Assembly: GCF_963675815.1 (NCBI RefSeq)
Contig: NZ_OY776574.1
Location: forward strand, 1,482,001-1,546,000
Length of the DNA stretch: 64,000 bases
Reading direction: 5' to 3'
DNA from: an uncultured Desulfuromusa sp.
GTDB taxonomy: Bacteria > Desulfobacterota > Desulfuromonadia > Desulfuromonadales > Geopsychrobacteraceae
Shown here: piece by piece, positions 26,735-34,280 of the stretch
Position numbering within the stretch: position 1 is the first letter of the stretch
Layout of the letters: the number at the start of each line of letters is the position of its first letter
Translations under genes and position numbers: made by a program
The notes under the pieces: model-generated
Seen by the model: the letters and a program-made list of their open reading frames with translations, nothing else
Databases searched by the model: none
Told to the model about the DNA's origin: nothing

Positions 26735-26878
26735 ATTAATCTGGCGGAGAGGGAGGGATTCTCCCACTATGTCACCAGCGTCCAGCTGGTTCCTGCGTGG
26801 GCTCCCCTACATTCGCTGACACGGACATCCTGTCCGTTTTTCTGACATTAAGTCAGCGCTCATTCCGCTTCGAATCCC
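26735..26878 (-). repeat. tRNA-Ser(GCU)-associated structured repeat, copy A
   Basis: On the tRNA strand this lies behind tRNA-Ser(GCU). Positions 26735-26761 exactly duplicate 26900-26926, i.e. the T-arm, acceptor 3' half, CCA and 7 flanking bases of that tRNA. The 117-bp core (26762-26878) aligns without gaps to copy B (27044-27160) with 17 differences. It holds hairpins ACCAGC/GCTGGT (26774-26790), ACGGAC/GTCCGT (26821-26837) and CTGAC/GTCAG (26842-26856), and is closed by GGGATTC/GAATCCC. No reading frame. Comparable in form to the tyrT/rtT repeats of E. coli, but the sequence is unknown to me. Confidence 0.85.
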
Positions 26879-26906
26879 TAACAGATTCTTTTGTGCTGAA
26901 TTAATC

Positions 26907-26995
<89 letters not shown>

Positions 26996-27020
26996 GCAAT
27001 TCAGAATAATTCGGTTTTTA

Positions 27021-27160
27021 AAATGGCGGATGGCCAGGGATTCGCCCACTACGTCACCGGCATCACGCCGGTTCCTGCGTCGACTCCCCTGCGTTCGCTG
27101 ACGCGGACTTCCTGTCCGCTTTTCTGACATTAAGTCAGCGCTTGCTCCGCTTCGAATCCC
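27021..27160 (-). repeat. tRNA-Ser(UGA)-associated structured repeat, copy B
   Basis: Behind tRNA-Ser(UGA) on the tRNA strand. Positions 27021-27044 exactly duplicate 27180-27203 (T-arm, acceptor 3' half, CCA and flank of that tRNA). The core 27044-27160 is about 85% identical to copy A. Hairpins ACCGGC/GCCGGT (27056-27072) and GCGGAC/GTCCGC (27103-27119) differ from copy A by paired base changes that keep the stems. The closing inverted repeat is 8 bp here (GGGATTCG/CGAATCCC). Confidence 0.85.
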
Positions 27161-27182
27161 ATCAAGGATTACTTAATTTAAA

Positions 27183-27270
27183 TGGCGGATGGCCAGGGAT
27201 TCGAACCCCGGGTGAGTTTCCCCACAATAGTTTTCAAGACTACCGCCTTAAGCCGCTCGGCCAGCCATCC
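27183..27270 (-). tRNA. tRNA-Ser (anticodon UGA)
   Basis: An 88-nt class II tRNA: acceptor GGATGGC/GCCATCC, anticodon stem ATAGT-type with loop CTTGAAA (anticodon TGA), long variable arm, T-arm with TTCGAAT and encoded CCA (27185-27183). Reads UCA-family codons. First tRNA after serS; its 3' end is duplicated at 27021-27044. Confidence 0.95.
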
Positions 27271-27303
27271 GTATCTTCAAACATTTTACCGAAAAACTTT
27301 GGG

Positions 27304-27332
27304 ACTGTAACGAAAAATATTCAAGAATGCAA
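27304..27332 (-). promoter_or_regulatory. Promoter of the tRNA-Ser/Arg cluster
   Basis: On the minus strand TTGCAT (27332-27327), 17 bp, then TACAGT (27309-27304), about 34 bp before the 5' end of tRNA-Ser(UGA). It lies after the serS stop codon, so the tRNAs need not depend on the serS transcript. Confidence 0.5.
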
Positions 27333-27367
27333 GACAAACCTATTGATCTATGTAAGTTTTCTTACCG

Positions 27368-28648
27368 CTATAAGTTCTTTTCGATCTTCTCTAAACCGCC
27401 CATATAGGGTTTCAGAACTTCTGGAATCATCACGGAACCATCTTCCTGCTGATAATTTTCCAGGATGGCCAACAGGGTACGTCCAACCGCCAATCCCGAA
27501 CCGTTCAGGGTATGGACCAGTTCCGGTTTTTTAGCCCCTTCACGGCGGAAGCGAATCGAAGCGCGCCGTGCCTGAAAATCACGAAAGGTGGAACAGGATG
27601 AAATTTCCCGATAGCATTCCTGCCCTGGTAACCAGACTTCAATGTCAAAGGTTCGCGCGGCGGAAAAGCCGATGTCTCCGGTACAAAGATCGACGACCCG
27701 GTAGGGTAATTTCAGTAATTGTAAAACCCGTTCAGCGTTTTTCAGCAGAGCGTCAAGTTCGACATCAGAATCTTCAGGACGTACAAACTTGACCAGCTCG
27801 ACTTTGTTGAACTGGTGCTGGCGAATCAAACCGCGGGTATCCTTCCCATGAGATCCGGCTTCTTTACGGAAACACGGGGTATAGGCCGTGTAACAGAGGG
27901 GCAGATCTTTTTCACTGAGGATTTCATCCCGATGGAGATTGGTCACCGGAACTTCGGCAGTCGGTATCAAAAACAGATCGACATCTTCGGTGTGAAATAA
28001 ATCATTTTCAAATTTGGGCAGTTGCCCTGTTCCTGTCATCGAAGTGCGGTTCACCAAAAAGGGTGGCAGTGTTTCCGTGTAGTTGTGTTCACTTGTATGC
28101 AGATCGAGCATAAAATTGATCAAAGCACGTTCCAGTCGTGCTCCGGCACCTAAATAAACACAAAATCTGGCGCCGGAAAGTTTACTCCCTCTTTCAAAAT
28201 CGAGGATTCCCAGATCTTCGCCGATATCCCAATGTGCCTGAGGGTTAAAGCTGAACGCAGGTTTTTCTCCCCAGACACTGATTTCAACATTGTCCTCTTC
28301 CGAAGTCCCGGTGGGGCATTTTTCATGGGGAATATTGGGGACTCCCATCAACAGTTGACTCAGCTGTTCTTCGACGTCCCGCAAACGATCATCCAGTTCC
28401 TTGATCTGGGCGGACACTTCTTTCATTCTGGCAATTTCACCCTGAACCTGGCTCTTATCCTTGGTTTGGCCGATCATTGCAGAAACCTTATTTTTCTCTG
28501 CTTTGAGGACTTCCCCTTCGCCCAGCAGCTCACGACGTTGCTGATCCAGCGCTGTGAAGCCGGAAAGATCAATAGCTCCCCCCCGGGTAGCGAGATTTTT
28601 TTCAGCTTCCGTAAAATTTTCGCGCAAATATTTGATATCGAGCATCAT
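27368..28648 (-). CDS. serS: Seryl-tRNA synthetase
   Basis: A 426-residue class II synthetase of normal length. It has the N-terminal coiled-coil arm (about 30-100) that grips the long variable arm of tRNA-Ser. Motif 2 lies around CFRKEAGSHGKDTRGLIRQH and motif 3 at GSGLAVGRTLLAILENYQ. It charges serine onto tRNA-Ser in the cytoplasm. Two of its substrate tRNA genes follow directly on the same strand. Start ATG 28648 follows AAGGAGTAA-type spacing. No T-box leader recognised upstream. Confidence 0.97.
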   Translation of the reverse strand: MMLDIKYLRENFTEAEKNLATRGGAIDLSGFTALDQQRRELLGEGEVLKAEKNKVSAMIGQTKDKSQVQGEIARMKEVSAQIKELDDRLRDVEEQLSQLLMGVPNIPHEKCPTGTSEEDNVEISVWGEKPAFSFNPQAHWDIGEDLGILDFERGSKLSGARFCVYLGAGARLERALINFMLDLHTSEHNYTETLPPFLVNRTSMTGTGQLPKFENDLFHTEDVDLFLIPTAEVPVTNLHRDEILSEKDLPLCYTAYTPCFRKEAGSHGKDTRGLIRQHQFNKVELVKFVRPEDSDVELDALLKNAERVLQLLKLPYRVVDLCTGDIGFSAARTFDIEVWLPGQECYREISSCSTFRDFQARRASIRFRREGAKKPELVHTLNGSGLAVGRTLLAILENYQQEDGSVMIPEVLKPYMGGLEKIEKNL

Positions 28649-28854
28649 TTACTCCTTAAAACTACGATTATCCGGTCGGAAAAAGTTGATAACATGTCTA
28701 TTCTTGAAGTTCAAGGGGTGTTGCTTCGCTTCGGCAGAGAAAAGTGCAATCGGGCTGATCCGGACTATGCCGATTGGTTTCCTGCCTGGTTGTAGATCTG
28801 GTCTTTAAATTCAAATGGCTCGGGGCAGGAGAGGTTGTCAGTGAAGCAATAACT

Positions 28855-29280
28855 CTAGAGAAGCAGAACCGGGCATTTGACATTATGTAAAACATAATTT
28901 GCAACAGAGCCAAACACCACATCGCGAATTTCGCCACTTCCGTTTTTCCGGCCTATGATGAGCAGTTGAAAATCTTCTTCATTTGCAATGCGTGGAATCA
29001 CTCGGCGTGGAGCACCAAATTCGAGACGTAATTCAATAGTAAAACCGGCATCCTGAAGTTTTTTTGCCAAGATTTCCAGCCGGTTTCGGGCCGCTTTCTC
29101 GGCGTTTTCTCTGACCATTTCAATTTGAAAATCGGGAATCATCCGGTATGCAAGCTGATCATTAATGACATGTAACAAAACCAGCTGCGACGCTATTTTC
29201 TCTTTGTAGGTAATGATGTCGGTAATGGTCTGTTTGGTTGTGGGGGAGTCGTTTACAGGAATTAGGATTCTTGTAGTCAT
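28855..29280 (-). CDS. Universal stress protein (UspA family)
   Basis: A 141-residue single-domain USP. It begins with the beta-strand TTRILIPVNDS and has the ATP-binding G-2x-G-9x-G(S/T) pattern in GRKNGSGEIRDVVFGSVANY, then the last strand VKCPVLLL. The start is ATG 29280 after GGAGGAATTCC; an upstream in-frame start at 29313 is not supported. Role: stress adaptation, partner unknown. It follows the small gene at 29310 with a 29-nt gap and is probably cotranscribed. Confidence 0.9.
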   Translation of the reverse strand: MTTRILIPVNDSPTTKQTITDIITYKEKIASQLVLLHVINDQLAYRMIPDFQIEMVRENAEKAARNRLEILAKKLQDAGFTIELRLEFGAPRRVIPRIANEEDFQLLIIGRKNGSGEIRDVVFGSVANYVLHNVKCPVLLL

Positions 29281-29309
29281 GGAATTCCTCCTTTTCAAAA
29301 AGTCGTCGC

Positions 29310-29579
29310 TCAAAGTGGAATGCGCATTTTTTTACAATAACTGCGCAAAACGACCAATGCTTGATTGATTCGCGATATCTGCATATTTTTTGCTTTCAGC
29401 AGCTGGACTTCTTCCAGTGGCACCTGGATTTGTCGAATCTCCCTTTGAACTAATGTCAGGTTTGACAAGATAATTTTCAAATCGGCTGGAGTGTATTTTT
29501 TAAGCACGGGCGGTGAAAGACTGTAATATCCGTCTGCAACATCTTGTGCCATTTTTTTCGGGTTTCCCGATATTGCCAT
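29310..29579 (-). CDS. Small hypothetical protein
   Basis: An 89-residue soluble protein I do not recognise. ATG 29579 (MAISGNPKK) follows AAAGGAG at 9 nt, so I prefer it to the longer open frame from 29696. The sequence is alpha-helical and basic, with a Pro-containing segment YTPADLKIILSNLTLVQREIR (trimmed description: about residues 28-48) and helix LNLRINQALV-like near the end. No membrane segment or cysteine cluster except one Cys near the C-terminus. It precedes the universal stress gene, so a stress-linked role is possible. Confidence 0.6.
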   Translation of the reverse strand: MAISGNPKKMAQDVADGYYSLSPPVLKKYTPADLKIILSNLTLVQREIRQIQVPLEEVQLLKAKNMQISRINQALVVLRSYCKKMRIPL

Positions 29580-29678
29580 AAGTTGATTCTCCTTTGTATG
29601 GATCATACACCGGTTTGAAGTTGCCACCAATGAAAAGTCTCTTGCCATTCCATTAACATTTATGCGATCAATTCCGTT

Positions 29679-30560
29679 ATGAAATATTCTGACCATTTTA
29701 AAGGAATCTTACTGGCCTTGGTTGCCGTATTGATTCTGAGTCCCGATGCTCTTCTGGTACGTTTGATCCAGACAGATGTCTGGACTTTACTTTTCTGGCG
29801 CTGTCTCCTGACAGCGATCATGACGTCCTTTTTTTTGCTGTTTCGTTATCGCAGCCAATTTTTTCACAGTTTTTATGCTATAGGCCGTACCGGTCTGGTT
29901 TCTGCCCTGATCATAGTTGTTGGGTCGCTCTTGTTTATTGGTTCCTTGAAACAAACCACAGCTGCAAACACTCTGGTCATCTTGGCTGCCGCCCCGATTT
30001 TTAGTAGCTTGTTGAGCTGGGTGATTGTTCGTGAAAAAATCCCATTAAGAACAAAGCTGGCGATTTTCACCTGTTTTGGTGGAATTTTACTGATCTTTTC
30101 AGGCAGTTTACAGAGCGGTCTGCTGCTTGGTGACCTGATGGCTCTTGGTGCGACTGCCATGTGGGGATCAAATGTGGCTGTTATCCGAAGCGGAAAAGCA
30201 GTGAATATGATACCGGCAAACGTGCTTGGGAATCTAAGTGTTGCTCCGATTGTGTATCTTCTTGGAGCTCAACCGATGTTGGTTTCCTCTGTAGATGCTG
30301 GTTATTTGTTAATTCTCGGTCTTGTTGTCTTGCCTGTCTCCTTTGCCTTGATTACTCTCAGCCCTCGCTATTTGCAGGCTCCGGAGGTGAGCTTGATTCT
30401 TCTCATTGAGACTGTTCTGGGGCCCATTTGGGTTTGGCTGGCGCTTGGGGAAGTGCCACATATCCGTACGGTGGTTGCGGGGGGGGTGATTTTAGGGACG
30501 TTACTGATTCATACCCTTTTATCTCTGCGTTTCCCACAAGCCCCGTCAGCGCAGGGGTAA
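29679..30560 (+). CDS. EamA/DMT-family transporter
   Basis: A 293-residue protein with ten predicted membrane helices in two EamA halves (about 10-140 and 150-280). Typical conserved segments are SLLSWVIVREKIPLRTKLAI at the end of the first half and LLIETVLGPIWVWLALGEVP in the second. Such inner-membrane carriers export metabolites or amino acids; the substrate is unknown. Divergent from the hypothetical gene at 29310; the MBL gene begins 29 nt after its stop. Confidence 0.88.
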   Translation: MKYSDHFKGILLALVAVLILSPDALLVRLIQTDVWTLLFWRCLLTAIMTSFFLLFRYRSQFFHSFYAIGRTGLVSALIIVVGSLLFIGSLKQTTAANTLVILAAAPIFSSLLSWVIVREKIPLRTKLAIFTCFGGILLIFSGSLQSGLLLGDLMALGATAMWGSNVAVIRSGKAVNMIPANVLGNLSVAPIVYLLGAQPMLVSSVDAGYLLILGLVVLPVSFALITLSPRYLQAPEVSLILLIETVLGPIWVWLALGEVPHIRTVVAGGVILGTLLIHTLLSLRFPQAPSAQG

Positions 30561-30589
30561 TCTCGTTGAGCGGAAAAGAGAAATCACAT

Positions 30590-31339
30590 ATGACAAAGCC
30601 TGCAACGACATTGCGGTGTATTGGCAGCGGTGATGCCTTCGGCAGCGGCGGGAGGTTGAATAGTTGTTACCATCTGAATCTTTTATCGACTCAGATGCTT
30701 CTTGATTGCGGCTGTTCCAGCTTGATTGGACTGCAGCGCTGGGGTGTACACGCAGCTGAGATTGATACCGTTGTCATCAGTCACCTTCATGGTGATCATT
30801 TTGGTGGTATTCCTTACTTGCTGTTGGAAGGGAAATATGCCAGTCAGCGCAGTAAAGCTTTGACGCTGGTCGGTCCGCCGGGGTTGCAACAGCGGGTTGA
30901 GGCTGTGTCCGAAGCATTTTATCCGGGGATCATCAGCAAAAACAATAATTTTCCAGTTGTTTTTCAATTGCTGGATCCTCAGAAGCCGCTCGTCGTGAAT
31001 GATGCCCGGATTGAATGCTTTCGGGTCAGGCATGGTCACAGTAAACATGCCTATGGTTTGCGTATTGAGGTTGATGGGAAAGTTATCAGCTATTCCGGGG
31101 ATACCGAGTGGACAGAAAACCTGATTCCTTTATCTCAGGGCAGTGATCTTTTCATTGTCGAATGTTGTGCCTATGACCAGCCCATCCCTTCGCATCTCGA
31201 CTACCGGACATTGCAGAAACATCGATCAAAGTTAGAATGTCGAAAGCTGGTCCTGACGCATATGGGACCGGAAATGTTGTCGCGGCTTGATGATCTTGAG
31301 CTGGATACCCTGAATGACGGTGATGTGTTTGAGATTTAA
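30590..31339 (+). CDS. MBL-fold metallo-hydrolase (RNase Z/lactonase-like)
   Basis: A 249-residue metallo-beta-lactamase-fold enzyme. The zinc motif HLHGDHFGG (residues about 64-72, HxHxDH) is complete, with later ligands in VRHGHSKHAYGL, ISYSGDTEWTE (Asp) and LTHMG (His). The overall shape resembles the RNase Z/ElaC branch, but it is shorter and lacks an evident exosite arm, so the substrate is open. Start ATG 30590 chosen because the fold begins at TTLRCIGSGDAFGSGGR; longer in-frame starts lie within the EamA gene. Confidence 0.85.
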   Translation: MTKPATTLRCIGSGDAFGSGGRLNSCYHLNLLSTQMLLDCGCSSLIGLQRWGVHAAEIDTVVISHLHGDHFGGIPYLLLEGKYASQRSKALTLVGPPGLQQRVEAVSEAFYPGIISKNNNFPVVFQLLDPQKPLVVNDARIECFRVRHGHSKHAYGLRIEVDGKVISYSGDTEWTENLIPLSQGSDLFIVECCAYDQPIPSHLDYRTLQKHRSKLECRKLVLTHMGPEMLSRLDDLELDTLNDGDVFEI

Positions 31340-31413
31340 TGCCCCCTTTTCTATGAGAGCGGGAGTTGGTGGATGCAAGCGTGTTTGAAATTGTAGCGGG
31401 AAAGATCTTTCCA

Positions 31414-31449
31414 ACAAGAAAGGGCAGCCGATTGGCTGCCCTTTCTTGT
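31414..31449. terminator. Bidirectional intrinsic terminator
   Basis: A perfect 16-bp stem (31414-31429 with 31434-31449) and a GATT loop, with A-rich left and T-rich right shoulders inside the stem. It separates the plus-strand MBL gene from the convergent small membrane protein genes. Confidence 0.85.
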
Positions 31450-31470
31450 GAAGCGGAGGATTATTTTGTT

Positions 31471-31695
31471 TTAGTTCTTAGCAGAAACAGTTTTCCGACC
31501 ACTTTGCTTGGCTGCTTCTTTGGTCATACCGAACAGGGCCAATACAGCAGGAACCAGTTGGGCAACGATCAGCAACGCACAGAAACCGACAAACAGAAGA
31601 ACAAGAATACCGCTGTTATAGGTCTGGGTTGTGTCGACAGCAAAAGCAGGAACAGCGAAGAGGATCAGGCTCAATGTTGCGATAATAGCTTTCAT
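31471..31695 (-). CDS. Small membrane protein, paralogue 1
   Basis: A 74-residue protein with signal-like N-terminus (MKAIIATLSLILFAVPAFA), a short polar stretch, a membrane helix (ILVLLFVGFCALLIVAQLVP) and a basic C-tail. It shares the pattern GFxALxIVxQLVPAxxxLxG with the gene at 31760, so the two are paralogues. Start ATG follows AAAGGAGACC. Function unknown; the pair could be small stress or assembly proteins. Confidence 0.7.
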   Translation of the reverse strand: MKAIIATLSLILFAVPAFAVDTTQTYNSGILVLLFVGFCALLIVAQLVPAVLALFGMTKEAAKQSGRKTVSAKN

Positions 31696-31759
31696 GGTGG
31701 TCTCCTTTTAAATTGTTGTGTTGAATTTCGTTGATATATTTATTGTTTCGCTTGAAGTC

Positions 31760-31984
31760 TTAGTGAGTTGTCACTTCCTTACGATCACGTCCAAACAATC
31801 CCCTGAGGGTTCCGACCAGCATGATGGTTGCCGGTACCAGTTGACAGACGATGATCAGGGCAAAGAAGCCGATAAACAAAGAGAGGAGTAAACCACCGCC
31901 GCTTGCACTGGTGCTACCTGCAGCAAAAGCAGAAGAAGAAAAAGTGATCAGGGCGATTAAGGTATTGCGTAAAGTGTTTTTCAT
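31760..31984 (-). CDS. Small membrane protein, paralogue 2
   Basis: A 74-residue protein with signal peptide ending near SSAFAAG, a Gly/Ser-rich linker, a membrane helix (LLLSLFIGFFALIIVCQLVP) and a charged tail (GRDRKEVTTH). ATG 31984 follows GGAGG at the right distance; the longer ATG at 31996 precedes that site. It is upstream of and similar to the gene at 31471, probably in one transcript. I do not recognise the family. Confidence 0.7.
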   Translation of the reverse strand: MKNTLRNTLIALITFSSSAFAAGSTSASGGGLLLSLFIGFFALIIVCQLVPATIMLVGTLRGLFGRDRKEVTTH

Positions 31985-32437
31985 GACATCCTCCATCTCG
32001 ATGTTTGAGTGACTGTTTTGTTTCGCTTATGACCAGATATAAAGCAGTGTCCGTGCCAACTCTGAAAAATAAATTTCAAAAACCTTCAACATGCTGAAAT
32101 TAAAGAATTAAATCTTTTGTTTTCCTGAAAGGAATGGCTCTGGTGAGAAAACCTTCTGTATGAAAGAGATATACAACTTCACGAACAGAAAAGCTGAAAG
32201 GAAACGGAGGAGACGACTTAAGTTATTAAAATAAAAGGAAATTAAAAAGAAATATAAATTGTATATATTTTTATTTGGGTAAATATTTTATTTATGCATA
32301 GCTTCTTCCCGGCCCCATAGGCTGACGATAAACATAAACTCTTTGCTGATCCAGAGTTATAATCGCCCAACCTCTACGCCAACAATGAACAGCTGAACAG
32401 ATGTGAATATTGTTGGCGTAGAGGTTGGAGAAGAAGA
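31985..32437. other. AT-rich intergenic region
   Basis: About 450 bp without a convincing gene. The part near 32200-32300 is strongly AT-rich. The end next to the dehydrogenase gene carries a perfect 20-bp inverted repeat (listed separately). Promoters for the small membrane genes presumably lie here, but I see no clear -35/-10 pair. Confidence 0.5.
32367..32428. repeat. Perfect 20-bp inverted repeat
   Basis: Arms 32367-32386 (CCAACCTCTACGCCAACAAT) and 32409-32428 are exact reverse complements, spaced by 22 bp. It begins 9 nt beyond the stop codon of the minus-strand dehydrogenase. No T-run follows on either strand, so it is not a standard intrinsic terminator; a 3'-stabilising or processing hairpin is possible. 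Confidence 0.8.
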
Positions 32438-33397
32438 TCAGGCGACCCTGTTTTGTGGGGATGCATTCTGGAAAGCTGCAATATTTGCAACCGCAACCGA
32501 GAGTAATCGTTGTCGGGCTTCGGTTGTCGCCCAGGCTATATGTGGAGTAATGATGCAGTTGGGGGCAGCAAACAATGGATTCTCTTCATCTGGTGGTTCT
32601 TGAGAGAGGACATCGGTTGCGTATCCTCCGAGATATCCCTCTTCAAGCGCTTCAGCAACAGCTTCTTCATTGATAAGTTGACCGCGCCCGGTATTTATCA
32701 ATAAGGCTCCCTGTTTAACCCGGGCAAGGCGGGCGGTGTTGACAAGGTTTTCAGTCGTTTCTGTCAGGGGACAGTTAAGGCTGATAATGTCTGATTCTGA
32801 AAATAATCTGTCGATATCGGTAAACTCTAATTCCGGATTATGAGAGTATTTTTCTGGATGAGCGGTCTGAATCAAAACCTTCATTCCAAAGGCTCTGGCT
32901 ATTGTTGAGACCTGTTGTCCAATCTGACCATAACCGACCACGCCGAGGGTTTTGTCGGCGAGTTCAATCAAAGGATAGTCTCTGAAACTAAAGTCAGGAC
33001 AGGTGACCCAATCCCCTTGCTTGACCTTCTGGGCATGGTGGCCCACATGTTGGGTCATCTCCAATAAGAGGGCAAAAACCATCTGGGCAACAGATCCGGT
33101 ACTGTAGCCTGGAACATTTGTAACAATGATATTGCGTTCTTTGGCCGCCTGCAGATCAACTACATTAACCCCTGTTGCCAGGACGCCAATATATTGCAAC
33201 TTTGGCAACAGATCCAGAGTTTCTGCAGCAAGAACCGTTTTGTTTGTCAGGACAATCTCTGCATCATGGGCTTTTTCAACAATTTGATCGAGAGGAGTCC
33301 GTGGGTGGATAACGCAGGAGGAACCCAATGCCTTTAATGGCGCCCAATCGAGATCCCCCGGATTTAGGGTGTAGCCGTCCAGAACAACAATTTTCAT
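32438..33397 (-). CDS. D-2-hydroxyacid dehydrogenase (glycerate dehydrogenase-like)
   Basis: A 319-residue NAD-dependent enzyme. NAD-binding GVVGYGQIGQQVSTIARAFG (about 148-167), the substrate-binding VLATGVNVVDL, catalytic Arg in LINTGRGQLIN, Glu in LSQEPPDEENPL and His in CIITPHIAW are all present. It best resembles hydroxypyruvate reductase/glycerate dehydrogenase (HprA type). ATG 33397 follows AAGGATTG and lies 2 nt after the stop of the GGDEF gene. Glycerate is the acceptor moiety of glucosylglycerate, made by genes 4 kb away; a link is possible but unproven. Confidence 0.85.
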   Translation of the reverse strand: MKIVVLDGYTLNPGDLDWAPLKALGSSCVIHPRTPLDQIVEKAHDAEIVLTNKTVLAAETLDLLPKLQYIGVLATGVNVVDLQAAKERNIIVTNVPGYSTGSVAQMVFALLLEMTQHVGHHAQKVKQGDWVTCPDFSFRDYPLIELADKTLGVVGYGQIGQQVSTIARAFGMKVLIQTAHPEKYSHNPELEFTDIDRLFSESDIISLNCPLTETTENLVNTARLARVKQGALLINTGRGQLINEEAVAEALEEGYLGGYATDVLSQEPPDEENPLFAAPNCIITPHIAWATTEARQRLLSVAVANIAAFQNASPQNRVA

Positions 33398-33399
33398 GA

Positions 33400-34113
33400 T
33401 CAATCCTTTTTCGTCATGCCGCTGCCAAATAATTGAGACAGGGCCTTTTTTTCTTCAGTTGAGACAATATCTATGCTTGGCAGTGTCGCGTGACAGACGC
33501 GATTTCGACCACTTTCCTTTGCTTGATAAAGATATTCATCAGCTTGTTTTACCAGTTCAGCGACGGTTACTTTTTGCTGCCCTGTTTCATTAAAGGTTGC
33601 GATTCCCAGGCTAACCGTCATTTTCAGTAGCTTTCCTGCAACTTCCAGAGGAGCTTTTTCAATACCTTGTCTGATACGTTCTGCCACTGGGACACTTGCC
33701 GTTAAGGTTGTATCCGGAAGAATCACAGCAAACTCTTCCCCGCCATAACGACAGGGGATATCAAGCTTTCTTATGGTTTGTTGCAACAGCGAAGAGAGGT
33801 GAATTAAAGCCTGATTACCAACTTCATGTCCCCACTGATCGTTCACCTTTTTGAAAAAATCTATATCCAGCATGATCAGCGATGTGGGTTGTCCGCTACG
33901 CTGGGTTCGTTCAATTTCCTGTTCAAGAGCTTGGAAAAAAGAGCGGTAATTGGCAATGCCGGTGAGAGAGTCAGTCCGTACCAGGTCAGACAATGCTGAC
34001 AACTTTTGGCGAAGTTCAGATACTTCGGATATTAAAGGGCAGTCAGTTTTCCCTATGGGGCAGATTGTTGTTTTTGATGAAGGTAAATGTGGTTCGTCCA
34101 AATTGACAGTCAT
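33400..34113 (-). CDS. Diguanylate cyclase (GGDEF domain)
   Basis: A 237-residue protein. N-terminal 50 residues contain two cysteines (CPIGKTDCPL) and a short coiled coil (EVSELRQKLSALSDLV). The GGDEF domain (about 50-205) starts DSLTGIANYRSF and has an active GGEEF in RYGGEEFAVILPD, preceded by RKLD, which fits the RxxD inhibitory c-di-GMP site. It synthesises c-di-GMP from GTP. No membrane segment, so it is cytoplasmic. Cotranscribed with the dehydrogenase gene. Confidence 0.92.
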   Translation of the reverse strand: MTVNLDEPHLPSSKTTICPIGKTDCPLISEVSELRQKLSALSDLVRTDSLTGIANYRSFFQALEQEIERTQRSGQPTSLIMLDIDFFKKVNDQWGHEVGNQALIHLSSLLQQTIRKLDIPCRYGGEEFAVILPDTTLTASVPVAERIRQGIEKAPLEVAGKLLKMTVSLGIATFNETGQQKVTVAELVKQADEYLYQAKESGRNRVCHATLPSIDIVSTEEKKALSQLFGSGMTKKD

Positions 34114-34280
34114 CTTGCTTTTATAAGCAAATATCCGGCAGGGATCAATTGATATTTTTCTTTTGCAGCTCCTGATTTTATTCCGCTTTGGTATTCAGGA
34201 GGTGAGATTAAGTCCGGTTTTCTTTGGCTTGTAATCTGCATGCTTGGGTCCTCAGATCTCAAGCCGAAAGGGATTAGAAT

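Noticed and set aside
32365..32430. Integron attC site
   Set aside because: The 5' core GCCCAAC fits RYYYAAC, but the other end GTTGGAG does not fit GTTRRRY, the stem is perfect instead of having a spacer and extrahelical bases, and there is no integrase or cassette array.
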